A stretch of DNA of 64,000 nt from Pseudomonadales bacterium (GTDB lineage Bacteria; Pseudomonadota; Gammaproteobacteria; Pseudomonadales; Azotimanducaceae): NCBI GenBank assembly GCA_024234635.1, contig JACKNX010000013.1, positions 1 to 64,000 on the forward strand. Reading direction: 5' to 3'. Positions within the stretch are counted from its first letter, which is position 1. Every line of letters starts with the position of its first letter. The position numbers and the translations under genes are program-made. This document shows, one piece after another, positions 52,732 to 61,856 of this stretch. Under the pieces are notes generated by a model that saw only the letters and a list, made by a program, of their open reading frames with translations, had not been told where the DNA came from and ran no database searches.

Positions 52732-54996
52732 GTGGCATTTGATACGCAATATACCAACCAGGAATTCAAGGTCGTCGGCAAGCGGGTCCTGCGCCCGGAC
52801 GGCATCGACAAGGTAACTGGTCGCGCCCGGTATGGCGCCGACATGAACGCGCCGGGGCAACTCGTGGGCCGCATCCTGCGCTCGCCGCATGCACACGCGA
52901 AGATCCGCGCCATCGACACCTCGAAGGCGGAAAAACTCAAGGGCGTGAAAGCGGTGGTGACCGCCGCTGACCTGCCGGATCTCACCCGTGGCGACATGGG
53001 TATGTACGACACGCTCGAAAACTGCATGGCGCGTGGTCGTGCCCTGTACGACGGGCATGCCGTCGCGGCGGTGGCAGCTATCGACGCCGATATTGCGCGC
53101 AAGGCACTGAAACTGATCAAGGTCGATTACGAAATCCTGCCGCACGTGACGGACGTTGACGAGGCGATGAAACCGGGGGCGCCGATCGTACAGCCGCGCA
53201 TCCGTACCGTCGGCGTAAATCCTGCGCCTACCAAACCGTCCAACATCTCCCAGGTATCGGAATTCGGGCATGGCGATCTGGACGCGGGCTTCGCCGAAGC
53301 GGATGTCATCGTCGAGAAAAGCTACAAGACGGAACAGACCCACCAGGGATACATCGAGCCGCATGCGTGTCTGGCCAGCGTCGGACCGGACGGGCAGGCC
53401 GAGCTATGGGTGACCACGCAGGGGCCGTACATGCAGCGCAACACGTGCGCCGCACTGCTCGGACTCGAAGTGGCGAAGCTGCGTGTCACCGCCTCGGAGA
53501 TTGGTGGCGGGTTCGGCGGCAAGACCCACGTTTGGATGGAACCGGTGGCGCTGGCGCTGTCCCGCAAGGCCAACCGACCGGTGAAACTCGTGCTCACGCG
53601 GGAGGAAGTATTCCGCGGTACGGGCCCAACCTGCTCCACGTCCATGGACATCAAGATCGGCGCCAGGCGCGACGGCACCATTACCGCGGCACAGGCAGTG
53701 CTGCGTTACCAGGACGGCGCGTTCCCCAACATCTGGGGCATGCTGGGCGCCATGACTGCATGGGCCTGTTACGACCTGAAGAACGTGAAGGCGACGGCGT
53801 ACGACGTGCTGGTGAACCGGCCGAAAGTAGCGGCCTACCGCGCGCCTTCCGCTCCCATGGCGGCCTTTGGCGTAGAGAGCACAATGGATCTGGTTGCCGC
53901 GGAAATCGGCATGGATCCCGTGGAACTGCGCATCAAGAACGCGGCAAAGGAGGGTACCCGAGCTTCCTATGGTCCCACCTACGGACCGATCGGTATCGGT
54001 CCGACGCTGGAGGCCGCGAAGAACCATCCGCACATGAAAGCCCCGCTGGGCGCCAACCAGGGGCGTGGCATGGCCTGTGGTTTCTGGTTCAACTTCGGCG
54101 GCCAGACCTGTGTGGATCTGAATATCGGTCAGGACGGCACGGTCAACCTGGCAGTCGGCACGGTGGACGTCGGGGGTGCCCGCGCGTCGTTGTCGATGAT
54201 CGCCGCGGAAGAACTGGGCATTCCCTACGAAAAGGTGAAGTGCATCGTCGCCGACACTGCGAGTCTCGGCCACAACGACACCACGGAAGGCAGCCGCGGC
54301 ACGTTCTCGTCCGGCATGGCGACGGTGTTCGCTGCCCGTGACGCGGTTCGTGTGCTGCGCGAACGTGCGGCAAAGACCTGGGATATCCCGGTGGATCGCG
54401 TGGAATGGCGCGACGGCAAGGCGCACGCGTTCGGTGACGAACACGGCAACCTCGCACCGCTGTCCCTCGAGGAGCTGGCGGCCAAGGCAGCGCGAACCGG
54501 GGGGCCGATTGCCGGCCACAACGAGATCGTGGCGGACGGTGCCGGCGTTTCCTTCGCCACTCACATCTGCGATATCGAAGTGGACCCGGAGACCGGCAAG
54601 TCCCGCATTCTGCGGTACACGGTCATCCAGGATGCCGGCAAGGCGATTCACCCGGATTACGTGGAAGGGCAGTTCCAGGGAGCGGCTGCGCAAGGTATCG
54701 GCTGGGCGTTGAACGAGGAATACATCTACGGCGCGGACGGCCGGCTGCAGAATCCTGGTTTCCTGGACTACCGCATCGCCGTGTGCTCGGATCTGCCGAT
54801 GCTGGATACCCAGATCCTGGAGATTCCCAACCCGAACCATCCGTACGGCATTCGGGGCGTGGGTGAGACATCCATCGTGCCGCCGCTCGCGGCCATCGCG
54901 AATGCGATGTCCAATGCTGCCGGTGTGCGCATGACACATACGCCCATGTCGCCGCCGCGGGTGCTCAAGGCAATTCGGGAAGCCCACGGGGCGTAA
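52732..54996 (+). CDS. Molybdenum hydroxylase, molybdopterin-binding large subunit
   Basis: 754 residues starting with GTG at 52732, GGAGG ten bases upstream. Family landmarks are RPDGIDKVTGRARYGADM, ILRSPHAHAKI, IGGGFGGKTHVW, AYRAPSAPMAAFGVESTMDL and the C-terminal GVGETSIVPPL with the active-site Glu. It has the AYRAP form rather than the AYRCSFR loop of CO dehydrogenase, so it is a xanthine-dehydrogenase-family enzyme of unknown substrate and not a CO dehydrogenase. Cofactor is Mo with pyranopterin (possibly cytosine dinucleotide). Confidence 0.95.
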   Translation: MAFDTQYTNQEFKVVGKRVLRPDGIDKVTGRARYGADMNAPGQLVGRILRSPHAHAKIRAIDTSKAEKLKGVKAVVTAADLPDLTRGDMGMYDTLENCMARGRALYDGHAVAAVAAIDADIARKALKLIKVDYEILPHVTDVDEAMKPGAPIVQPRIRTVGVNPAPTKPSNISQVSEFGHGDLDAGFAEADVIVEKSYKTEQTHQGYIEPHACLASVGPDGQAELWVTTQGPYMQRNTCAALLGLEVAKLRVTASEIGGGFGGKTHVWMEPVALALSRKANRPVKLVLTREEVFRGTGPTCSTSMDIKIGARRDGTITAAQAVLRYQDGAFPNIWGMLGAMTAWACYDLKNVKATAYDVLVNRPKVAAYRAPSAPMAAFGVESTMDLVAAEIGMDPVELRIKNAAKEGTRASYGPTYGPIGIGPTLEAAKNHPHMKAPLGANQGRGMACGFWFNFGGQTCVDLNIGQDGTVNLAVGTVDVGGARASLSMIAAEELGIPYEKVKCIVADTASLGHNDTTEGSRGTFSSGMATVFAARDAVRVLRERAAKTWDIPVDRVEWRDGKAHAFGDEHGNLAPLSLEELAAKAARTGGPIAGHNEIVADGAGVSFATHICDIEVDPETGKSRILRYTVIQDAGKAIHPDYVEGQFQGAAAQGIGWALNEEYIYGADGRLQNPGFLDYRIAVCSDLPMLDTQILEIPNPNHPYGIRGVGETSIVPPLAAIANAMSNAAGVRMTHTPMSPPRVLKAIREAHGA

Positions 54997-54999
54997 CGG

Positions 55000-55135
55000 G
55001 ATGGTAAAAGAGCCCGGCCGGGACTTTGCCATCCAATGTGAGCTGCGGCTCGCTCCCGGCAGATCGATCGCGTACGCGATTGATCTGCGACCGGGCCTTC
55101 CCTGGCCCGGTCATCGGGCTGCTTGCTGAGCAGCC
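55000..55135 (+). promoter_or_regulatory. Hairpin-rich leader between Mo-hydroxylase and MoaD-like gene
   Basis: Three stem-loops occur in 136 bp. GATGG...CCATC (55000-55033) is an imperfect terminator-like stem just after the large-subunit stop. GCAGATC-G-ATCGCG-TA-CGCGAT-T-GATCTGC (55059-55088) is a long, nearly perfect stem. GGCTGCT-TGCTG-AGCAGCC (55117-55135) is followed by TCTTG and ends 11 bp before the next ATG. They could attenuate expression of the MoaD-like gene or be three ordinary terminator/RNA-stabilising stems. Confidence 0.55.
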
Positions 55136-55146
55136 TCTTGACCAGT

Positions 55147-55395
55147 ATGAACCACGAGGTGCAGCTGGCAGCGTCTCTCCGCGATTGCACCGGGGGAGCC
55201 GCCTCGGTGTCGATTGAAGCCGCCACCATTCGGGAATTGTTCCGCAAGCTGGTGGAACGCTACCCGCGACTGGAAAGCCGGCTCAGGGATGGCATCGCCG
55301 TATCAGTGAACGGCGATATTTTTCGGGACGACTGGAACCAGGCGATTCCGGAAGGCGCTGAAGTATTTCTGCTGCCGCGCATCAACGGGGGTTGA
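55147..55395 (+). CDS. MoaD/ThiS-family sulfur carrier protein
   Basis: 82 residues with a ubiquitin-like beta-grasp pattern and the essential C-terminal Gly-Gly (FLLPRINGG). Such carriers bring sulfur as a thiocarboxylate for molybdopterin or other cofactors. Position 150 bp after a molybdenum hydroxylase suggests a role in that enzyme's cofactor supply; no other moa gene is near. The ATG at 55147 was chosen over one eight codons earlier because the earlier one lies inside the last hairpin. Confidence 0.9.
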   Translation: MNHEVQLAASLRDCTGGAASVSIEAATIRELFRKLVERYPRLESRLRDGIAVSVNGDIFRDDWNQAIPEGAEVFLLPRINGG

Positions 55396-55456
55396 GCGTC
55401 TCCGGTTTCCGCCGGAAGCCGTCAATCACCCCAAACCGCCCGCGTGGAGGCGACAG

Positions 55457-57052
55457 GTGAACGCTGAACCAGCCTATCGGATAGCCGCGCGCAATCATCC
55501 CATGGCACAACCGGGACGGGTGGCTGCCGGTTTGGTCCTGTCGATCGTGGTTCTGCTCAGTTTGACCGGGCTTCTGGATACCTTGCTTCATCTGCAGCTC
55601 TGGCACCCGGAATCCGCTGCGGACCACCTCGATCTCAGTGTCGCAGTCGATACGCTCGGCAATCTCACCGAAACGCTGGTGGCCGTGCTTGCCGTGGCCG
55701 TTACGGTGGTTGCCATCGTCGTGGAACTGGCGGCTAACCGATACAGTCACGAGATTACCCGCCTGTTCCTGCGTGAGCCGGTGAACATCGTAGTACTCAG
55801 CCTGATGGTGCTGACCACCGTGGTAGCCATGTGGACGGTAGTGGCGGCCGCATATACCACGGGGTCGGAAGCGGCGCCGTTGCGTGGCTTCATTCTGTCG
55901 CTGGCGCTAGCCACGCTCAGCGTTCTCGCGCTTCTGCCGTACATGCTCTTCGTGTTCGCCTTCCTGTCGCCGCTCAATATCATCCGCCGAATCCAGCGGG
56001 ACACCATGCGCCAGATCGGCAAAGCCGGTAAACGTGATGCCCTGCGCCGCCAGCGGCGCGTGCTGGAAGGGGTGGATCTGCTGCAGGACGTGGCGAGGAG
56101 CGCGATGCTGCAGGGCGATCGCGTCATCGCGCTGGCGGCGGTGGATGCATTGGCGGAACTGCTCGCGGACTATGCGCGTGTCCGCTCTGGTTTGCCCCAG
56201 GCGTGGTTCACGATCAGCGATGCGGTGCGGGGGGATCCGGATTTCCTGGCGCTGGCACCGGAGTATCTGGAGGAAATGCAGGCACGCCAGGACTGGCTGG
56301 AACAGAAGGTGCTGCGGCGATATCTCACGCTCATCGGGCAGGCCTCACCCGGTTCGCGGGATGTCGCGTACCTGATCGGCATCAATACCGCGCGGCTGGC
56401 TGAGGCAGGGGGAGCCGACACGGACGGACTGCGTGTGCTTGTTCTGCGGGCGTTCAACAGCTATCTGCGCACCACCATCGGCAATCGCGACCAGCGTACC
56501 GCGTACTACCTGATGCACCTGTACCGCAAGCTGGCGTCGCAACTCCTGCATGCGGGCATTGCCGACACACCTGCCGAGATTGCCCGCCATATCGGCGAGT
56601 ACGGTGTCCTGGCGCACAAGGCCGGCATGTCCTTCCTGCTGGAAACTGCCGCCTACGATCTGGCGGATCTCATCGAAGCGGCCGCGCTCACGGAGAGCGG
56701 CGAGGTGCGGGACCTGCTGTCCGTGCTGTTGTCACTGGACGAGGAGGTGCGTCAGGAAAATCAGGAGGAAAGCCTGTTTGGCGTGCGACGGGCGCAACTG
56801 CGCCTGGCCACCTTTTTTCTCGAACGCAACATGCAGGTCGAAGCCGAACGCATTGTCCTGGATCTGCGCCAGGAGCGTCTGGAACGCCTGATGCGATTGC
56901 GTACCGCACTGGAGACCGACGACCGTGCCCAGTTCTGGGAAATGACTGATCGTGGGCTGAATTTTGCTTACCTGGCGCCCTCCCGCCGGAGGTTCCTGGC
57001 GCCGCTGTTCGGGATGATTCAACGCCAGCAGGTCGGTGACCCTGTCGATTGA
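55457..57052 (+). CDS. DUF2254-like membrane protein
   Basis: 531 residues from a GTG at 55457 with GGAGG 6-7 bases upstream. Four transmembrane helices lie in the first 190 residues (VAAGLVLSIVVLLSLTGLL, LVAVLAVAVTVVAIVVELAA, VVLSLMVLTTVVAMWTVVAA, FILSLALATLSVLALLPYML). The rest is a long soluble helical region. The layout matches DUF2254-type proteins of unknown function. It ends 12 bp from the convergent SSS transporter. Confidence 0.8.
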   Translation: MNAEPAYRIAARNHPMAQPGRVAAGLVLSIVVLLSLTGLLDTLLHLQLWHPESAADHLDLSVAVDTLGNLTETLVAVLAVAVTVVAIVVELAANRYSHEITRLFLREPVNIVVLSLMVLTTVVAMWTVVAAAYTTGSEAAPLRGFILSLALATLSVLALLPYMLFVFAFLSPLNIIRRIQRDTMRQIGKAGKRDALRRQRRVLEGVDLLQDVARSAMLQGDRVIALAAVDALAELLADYARVRSGLPQAWFTISDAVRGDPDFLALAPEYLEEMQARQDWLEQKVLRRYLTLIGQASPGSRDVAYLIGINTARLAEAGGADTDGLRVLVLRAFNSYLRTTIGNRDQRTAYYLMHLYRKLASQLLHAGIADTPAEIARHIGEYGVLAHKAGMSFLLETAAYDLADLIEAAALTESGEVRDLLSVLLSLDEEVRQENQEESLFGVRRAQLRLATFFLERNMQVEAERIVLDLRQERLERLMRLRTALETDDRAQFWEMTDRGLNFAYLAPSRRRFLAPLFGMIQRQQVGDPVD

Positions 57053-57064
57053 TGGCCGTTGTGT

Positions 57065-58624
57065 TCACTGCGCGATGCCTATGGGTGAGAACAGCGCATA
57101 GGTCGCCAGCATTGCCAGTACCAGGAGTGCCGCGGCCGGGTATCGGTATCGCCAGGGAGTGAGATCGACGGCCGGCGGCGCGGCATCCGGGGCGGCGCGG
57201 TCAACCCGGGGTACCAGCAGCAGTATTGCCGCTTCGACGGCAAACAGGATTGCATACCAGTGAATGAAGTGCAGGCCGGTGTCCATGCCGAACGTGACAA
57301 GGCCGTACACCACTATGTGGCCAACCATGACCCACAGTGCCGCGACAGGATTGCCGCCCCGCCGCAGCAGGGCAACGAGCACCAGGGTCACCACCGGAAT
57401 GTTATAGAAACCGGTGAACCGGCGGATAACCTGCCACAGGCCTTCGCCGGCCTCGGCGAGTTGCGGGGCGATGACGATGCTCAGCGCGATGATGCCCACG
57501 CTCTGCCAGCGCGCCGTGCGCACCGCGTGCGCAGAGGTGTGCCCGAAGTCACGCGACAGCAGTGTTGCGGCGCTGTTGACGAGACTGTTGAAGGAACTTG
57601 CCACCACGCCGATGACGACGGCGAGAAACAGGCCCTGCAGCCAGGCCGGGAGGACATTGCGCACAAGCGTTGGATAGGCCATGTCCATGCTGGCGAGATG
57701 CGGTCCATACAAGAGCCAGGCGATGATGCCGGGCAGCATGACAAAAAATGGCACCAGAACTTTGAAGAAGCCGGAGACCAGTACGCCGATCTGCCCGGCG
57801 GCGAGAGAGCGTGCCGCCAGCGTACGCTGCACCACGTATTGATTGGTGCCCCAGTAGAAGAGGTTCGCGAGCAACATGCCGGTGAACACCGTGGCGATGG
57901 GGGTGGGCGCGTCGCTGCCACCAATGGCATTGAGTTTTTCCGGTGCATTCAGCAGCAGTTGCTGCCAGCCGTGCAGCAGGCTGCCTGAGCCGAGGGTCAC
58001 CAGGCCGAGAATGGGGATCATGGCGCCGATGGCGAGCAGGCCGATACCGAACAGCGTGTCCGATACCGCCACGGCGCGCAGGCCACCGGCAATGGCGAAA
58101 GCGCCACCGATGCCGGCGATGACCAGTATGGTGGAAAACAGCGTGGTGGTTTCGCTGACGCCACTCCATTGTGTGGCATCGGTGAGCAGCATGACCGCCA
58201 GCGAACCGGAGTAGAGCACGGACGGCAACGTGATGACGGCATAGCCGAGCAGGAACAGCAATGCACTGGCGCGACGTACGCGACTGTCGTACCGGCTGGC
58301 GAGAAACTCCGGCAGCGTGGTGAACCCGCCCGCCAGGTACCTCGGTAACAACCACAGGGCCATGACAATACAGGCGACGCCCGCGGTAACTTCCCATGCC
58401 ATGGAACTCAAGTTCGTGGCGTAGGCGGAGCCCGCCAGCCCCACCAGCTGTTCCGTGGAGATGTTGGTCAGCAGCAGTGAGCCGGCGATAAGTGGCGCGG
58501 TAAGCGAGCGGCCGGCGAGAAAGTAGCCACCCGGCGTGCTGGAGCGACCGCGACTGAAGGCCCAGGTGATGCCACCGACGGTCGAAAGGGCCGCGACAGC
58601 CGCAAGCAGGCTCCAGCCCGTCAT
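57065..58624 (-). CDS. Sodium:solute symporter (SSS/SLC5 family)
   Basis: 519 residues with about 13-14 membrane helices. SSS landmarks are TPGGYFLAGRSLTAPLIAGSLLLTNISTEQLVGLAGSAY and a central GTNQYVVQRTLAARS. It imports a small solute with sodium, in the subgroup of YidK/SglT-like sugar or carboxylate carriers. Its ATG overlaps the larC stop (ATGA, 58621-58624), placing it third in the M13-larC-SSS operon; the solute may be the substrate of a nickel-pincer enzyme. Confidence 0.92.
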   Translation of the reverse strand: MTGWSLLAAVAALSTVGGITWAFSRGRSSTPGGYFLAGRSLTAPLIAGSLLLTNISTEQLVGLAGSAYATNLSSMAWEVTAGVACIVMALWLLPRYLAGGFTTLPEFLASRYDSRVRRASALLFLLGYAVITLPSVLYSGSLAVMLLTDATQWSGVSETTTLFSTILVIAGIGGAFAIAGGLRAVAVSDTLFGIGLLAIGAMIPILGLVTLGSGSLLHGWQQLLLNAPEKLNAIGGSDAPTPIATVFTGMLLANLFYWGTNQYVVQRTLAARSLAAGQIGVLVSGFFKVLVPFFVMLPGIIAWLLYGPHLASMDMAYPTLVRNVLPAWLQGLFLAVVIGVVASSFNSLVNSAATLLSRDFGHTSAHAVRTARWQSVGIIALSIVIAPQLAEAGEGLWQVIRRFTGFYNIPVVTLVLVALLRRGGNPVAALWVMVGHIVVYGLVTFGMDTGLHFIHWYAILFAVEAAILLLVPRVDRAAPDAAPPAVDLTPWRYRYPAAALLVLAMLATYALFSPIGIAQ

Positions 58625-59814
58625 GACTCCCGCAGCACGTCAGCGACTTCACGTTCCAGGCGCTGGCGCAGAGTGCGGTAGTCAATATCGTGGTGCTGAG
58701 CCAGGCGCAGCACATCGTCGTGCTCCAGTTTGTGCCGCTGCCTGCCATCGGGCTGAGTCACACGCTTCACGCGGACCTCTCCGAGACTCGTGGCGACCTG
58801 AAGGACCTCCCTTGGCAGAAAGTGTTTCTCGAAGGGCAGCACGCGCAACCCGATACTGGTGGACTCGTTCAGGATCAGATCGATCAGTGCCTGGCGGTGG
58901 GCGTCGTCCGCCAGTACGGTCAGACAGATGCCATTGCGGCTCTTCTTCATGACCACCGGCGTGCACCAGGCATCACTGGCGCCAGTTTCGAACAGACGTA
59001 GCAGCAGTGGTTCGAAGGCTTCCGGTGACATGTCATCGATGGTGGTTTCAATGCGGAAGTGCGTTTGTACCTGGCTTTGCAGCGCCGCTTCGTACTCGCC
59101 CAGTGCAATGCGCAACACGTTGGGCACCGCAAAATCCTTGTGGCCCACGCCGTAGCCGATGCGCTGCGGCGTGAACCGGCCGCGCGGCAGCCATGTGTCG
59201 ACCACCGTGGCGAGGATGGCAGCACCGGTGGGCGTAGTGGCTTCTCCCTCCAGCCCGCCGTAGGTGCACGGGATGCCGGCCAGAATCTCCTGGGTCGCGG
59301 GTGCCGGGACCGGTAACAGCCCGTGAGCGCACCGCACGAAGCCGGCACCCAGTTCCACTGCTGAGCTGACAACGTGGTCCACGCGCAGCCAGTACAACGC
59401 GAGTGCGGCGCCGACGACGTCCACTATGGCGTCCAGCGCGCCCACCTCGTGGAAATGTACCTGCTCGATGTCTATGGCATGAATGCGCGCTTCCGCGGTG
59501 GCGATGCGTTCGAACATCGCCAGTGCGCGTTCCTGCACCGGACCCGGATAGCCGGCGTCGATGATGAGCCGACGGATCGTGCTGTAGTGGCGGTGGTCGT
59601 GCTGATCGTCGCAGTGCACCGTCACCTGCGTTCCGCTGATACCCTTGCGGCTGGCCGTGACGGCCTCCAGGCGGAAGGCCCGGGCAAACGGCAGACGATC
59701 GAGTTCCGCACGCAGGTAGTCCAGCGGCACACCAAGGTGAAGCAGTGCGCCGAGATGCATATCGCCGGCAATTCCGGCGCCTGGCTGATAGAAGAGTGTG
59801 CGCAAGCCTGTCAC
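58621..59814 (-). CDS. larC: LarC-type nickel insertion protein
   Basis: 397 residues with GTG start at 59814, overlapping the M13 peptidase stop as GTGA. LarC features are GAGIAGDMHLGALLHLGVP, VHFHEVGALDAIVDVVGAALAL, PVPAPATQEILAGIP and ATTPTGAAILATV. LarC puts nickel into the pincer cofactor of lactate racemase and related enzymes. Some larC genes need a programmed frameshift; this one is continuous. No larA, larB or larE is in the window, so its client must be elsewhere. Confidence 0.93.
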   Translation of the reverse strand: MTGLRTLFYQPGAGIAGDMHLGALLHLGVPLDYLRAELDRLPFARAFRLEAVTASRKGISGTQVTVHCDDQHDHRHYSTIRRLIIDAGYPGPVQERALAMFERIATAEARIHAIDIEQVHFHEVGALDAIVDVVGAALALYWLRVDHVVSSAVELGAGFVRCAHGLLPVPAPATQEILAGIPCTYGGLEGEATTPTGAAILATVVDTWLPRGRFTPQRIGYGVGHKDFAVPNVLRIALGEYEAALQSQVQTHFRIETTIDDMSPEAFEPLLLRLFETGASDAWCTPVVMKKSRNGICLTVLADDAHRQALIDLILNESTSIGLRVLPFEKHFLPREVLQVATSLGEVRVKRVTQPDGRQRHKLEHDDVLRLAQHHDIDYRTLRQRLEREVADVLRES

Positions 59815-61832
59815 CAGATGTGTACCCGCTGATCTTCGGCGAGATACATGCCATCGCCAGGCTGTACGCCGAAAGCTTCGTGGAAGGCGCCCAGGTTGCG
59901 CACCACGCCGGTTACCCGGAATTCGGGTGGCGAATGCGGGTCAGTCAACAGCATTTCGTGCAGATACCCGTCCCGCAACTTGGTGCGCCAGGTGCGGGCG
60001 TAGGCCACGAACAGACGTCGCTCGCCTTCGGTATCCTTTCCGCCGTGCAGGCGGCGCCAGGCATTCAAAGCCATGGTGAGTCCGGCCAGATCGGCAATGT
60101 TCTCGCCTAGCGTCAGCGTACCGTTGATTGGTGTATCGGGCAGGGGGTGGTACTGGTCGTACTGCGCGGCCAGCCTATCCGCGCGCGTCTGGTAGTCCAG
60201 GGCGTCTTCGGCTTGCCACCAGTCATGCAGCCGCCCGGTGGCGTCGAACTTGCGCCCCTGATCGTCGAAACCGTGACTGATTTCGTGGCCGATCACCGCG
60301 CCGATGCCACCGAAGTTGACGGCATCGTCGGCATCGGGGTCGAACATTGGCGGCTGCAGAATGGCGGCGGGAAAGACGATCTCGTTGTACGTGGGTCGGT
60401 AGTAGGCGTTTACGATATGCGGCGCCATACCCCACTCGCCGCGGTCCGGGCGTTTCCCGATCCTGCCGACCATCCACGCGTGCCGGAACTGCTGTCCCCG
60501 ACGCACGTTGCCCGCCAGATCCGCGGGGTTTGTCACGAGACCGGTGTAGTCTCGCCACGTATCGGGATAACCGAGCTTGAGTGTCAGTGCGTCCAGCTTC
60601 GCAAGCGCGGCGGCACGCGTCTGCTCTTGCATCCACGGACTGCGGGTGATGCCGTCGCGATAGGCCGCCAGAAGCGCTTGCACCAGGTTGCCGATGCGTT
60701 CGCGGTGCGTTTCGGGAAAGTGGCGGGCGACGTAGAGTTGGCCCAGTGCCTCGCCGGCGATGGCGGTGATGAGGGTCACCGCGCGCTTGTCCCGCGAGCG
60801 CTGTGCTGCCTGGCCACGCAGCACGGTGCCCTCGAAGGCAAAGTTCTCGGTGTCGATGGCGCTGGTGAGGTACGGCGCGTAGGCTTTCAGCGTGCGCCAG
60901 CGCAGGTAGTGTCGCCAGGTGGCGACAGGGTGGCGTTCGATGATGCCGCCCAGATCGGCGAAATAGCTGGCCTGCGCCAGCACGAAGTGTGGCGTATCGG
61001 GCACCCCCAGCCGGTGGAGGAACCCAGGCCAGTCGAGGCCGCCGGTGTGTGCGACCGCGGTGTCCAGCGTGAAATGATTGCGGTAGGTGGTTGCGCGATC
61101 CCTGTTCTGCACCCGGCTCCACTGGGCGCCTGCGAGGTCGCGCTCGAGCGACAGCACGGCGTCCACGTCAAAGCCCGTCCAGCCAGCCAGTTCCGTCAGC
61201 CGTCGCATGTGTGCCCTGTAGGCGTCGCGGATGCTGATGAACTTTTCCGTTTCACCAAGGTAGTAGTCCCGGTCCGGCAGTCCCAGTCCGGATTGCCAGA
61301 AGTACGCGATCACCCTGTCCGGATCGTCCGCGTCCGTCTCGGTGAACAACCCCAGTGGTGCTTCCACGCCCATTGGCATCAAGGTTGCGAATGCGTGCCA
61401 CACGGCCTGATGGGAATCCAGGCGGCTGATGAGATCGAGCAGATCGTCCAGTGGCCGCAGTCCGCGCGCCTCGATGCTGTCGGTATCCAGGAACGCACGA
61501 TAGAGATCGGCAACGCGGGTGACCTCAGGATCGGGCGAGGGGTTCGACACCGTCGACGCCAGAATTGCCAGCACCTGAGTCTCGGTGCGTTCTACGACTT
61601 GCTGCACGGTACCATAGCGGACTTGATCGTCGGGGATCGGCGTGACTGCCAGCCAGCGTGCGTTCACGTGCGCATAGAGATCATCCGCCGGGCGGATTGT
61701 CGGGTCGGGACCAATGTCGGCGGCAGGGTCGGGCGCATTTGTGCTCCCTTCCCCGGCAGTGTTGCCCGGTATTCTCCCTGGCATACAGGCGGCGCAGAGC
61801 AGCGCCACCAGGAACAAGAGGATCAGTCGCAT
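59811..61832 (-). CDS. M13 (neprilysin-like) metallopeptidase lipoprotein
   Basis: 673 residues. The lipobox LLCAAC gives a lipid-anchored Cys at residue 16. The zinc site is HEISH (H516, E517, H520) with the second-shell E577 in ENIADLAG. NAYYRPTYNEIVFPAAILQPP and the C-terminal VRNLGAFHEAFGV are also M13 signatures. It cleaves short oligopeptides outside the cytoplasm. It is first of three overlapping genes (with larC and the SSS transporter) and starts 24 bp from the divergent HELSH peptidase. Confidence 0.95.
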   Translation of the reverse strand: MRLILLFLVALLCAACMPGRIPGNTAGEGSTNAPDPAADIGPDPTIRPADDLYAHVNARWLAVTPIPDDQVRYGTVQQVVERTETQVLAILASTVSNPSPDPEVTRVADLYRAFLDTDSIEARGLRPLDDLLDLISRLDSHQAVWHAFATLMPMGVEAPLGLFTETDADDPDRVIAYFWQSGLGLPDRDYYLGETEKFISIRDAYRAHMRRLTELAGWTGFDVDAVLSLERDLAGAQWSRVQNRDRATTYRNHFTLDTAVAHTGGLDWPGFLHRLGVPDTPHFVLAQASYFADLGGIIERHPVATWRHYLRWRTLKAYAPYLTSAIDTENFAFEGTVLRGQAAQRSRDKRAVTLITAIAGEALGQLYVARHFPETHRERIGNLVQALLAAYRDGITRSPWMQEQTRAAALAKLDALTLKLGYPDTWRDYTGLVTNPADLAGNVRRGQQFRHAWMVGRIGKRPDRGEWGMAPHIVNAYYRPTYNEIVFPAAILQPPMFDPDADDAVNFGGIGAVIGHEISHGFDDQGRKFDATGRLHDWWQAEDALDYQTRADRLAAQYDQYHPLPDTPINGTLTLGENIADLAGLTMALNAWRRLHGGKDTEGERRLFVAYARTWRTKLRDGYLHEMLLTDPHSPPEFRVTGVVRNLGAFHEAFGVQPGDGMYLAEDQRVHIW

Positions 61833-61856
61833 ACAGCGAGTCCAGCTCGGAAAGAA

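Noticed and set aside
52732..54996. Carbon monoxide dehydrogenase (CoxL)
   Set aside because: The active-site loop reads AYRAPSAP, not the AYRCSFR loop of genuine CO dehydrogenases.
60147..61856. N-terminal extension of the HELSH peptidase by some 570 codons
   Set aside because: The frame is open upstream only because it lies antisense to the M13 peptidase. The signal peptide at 61857 marks the true start.
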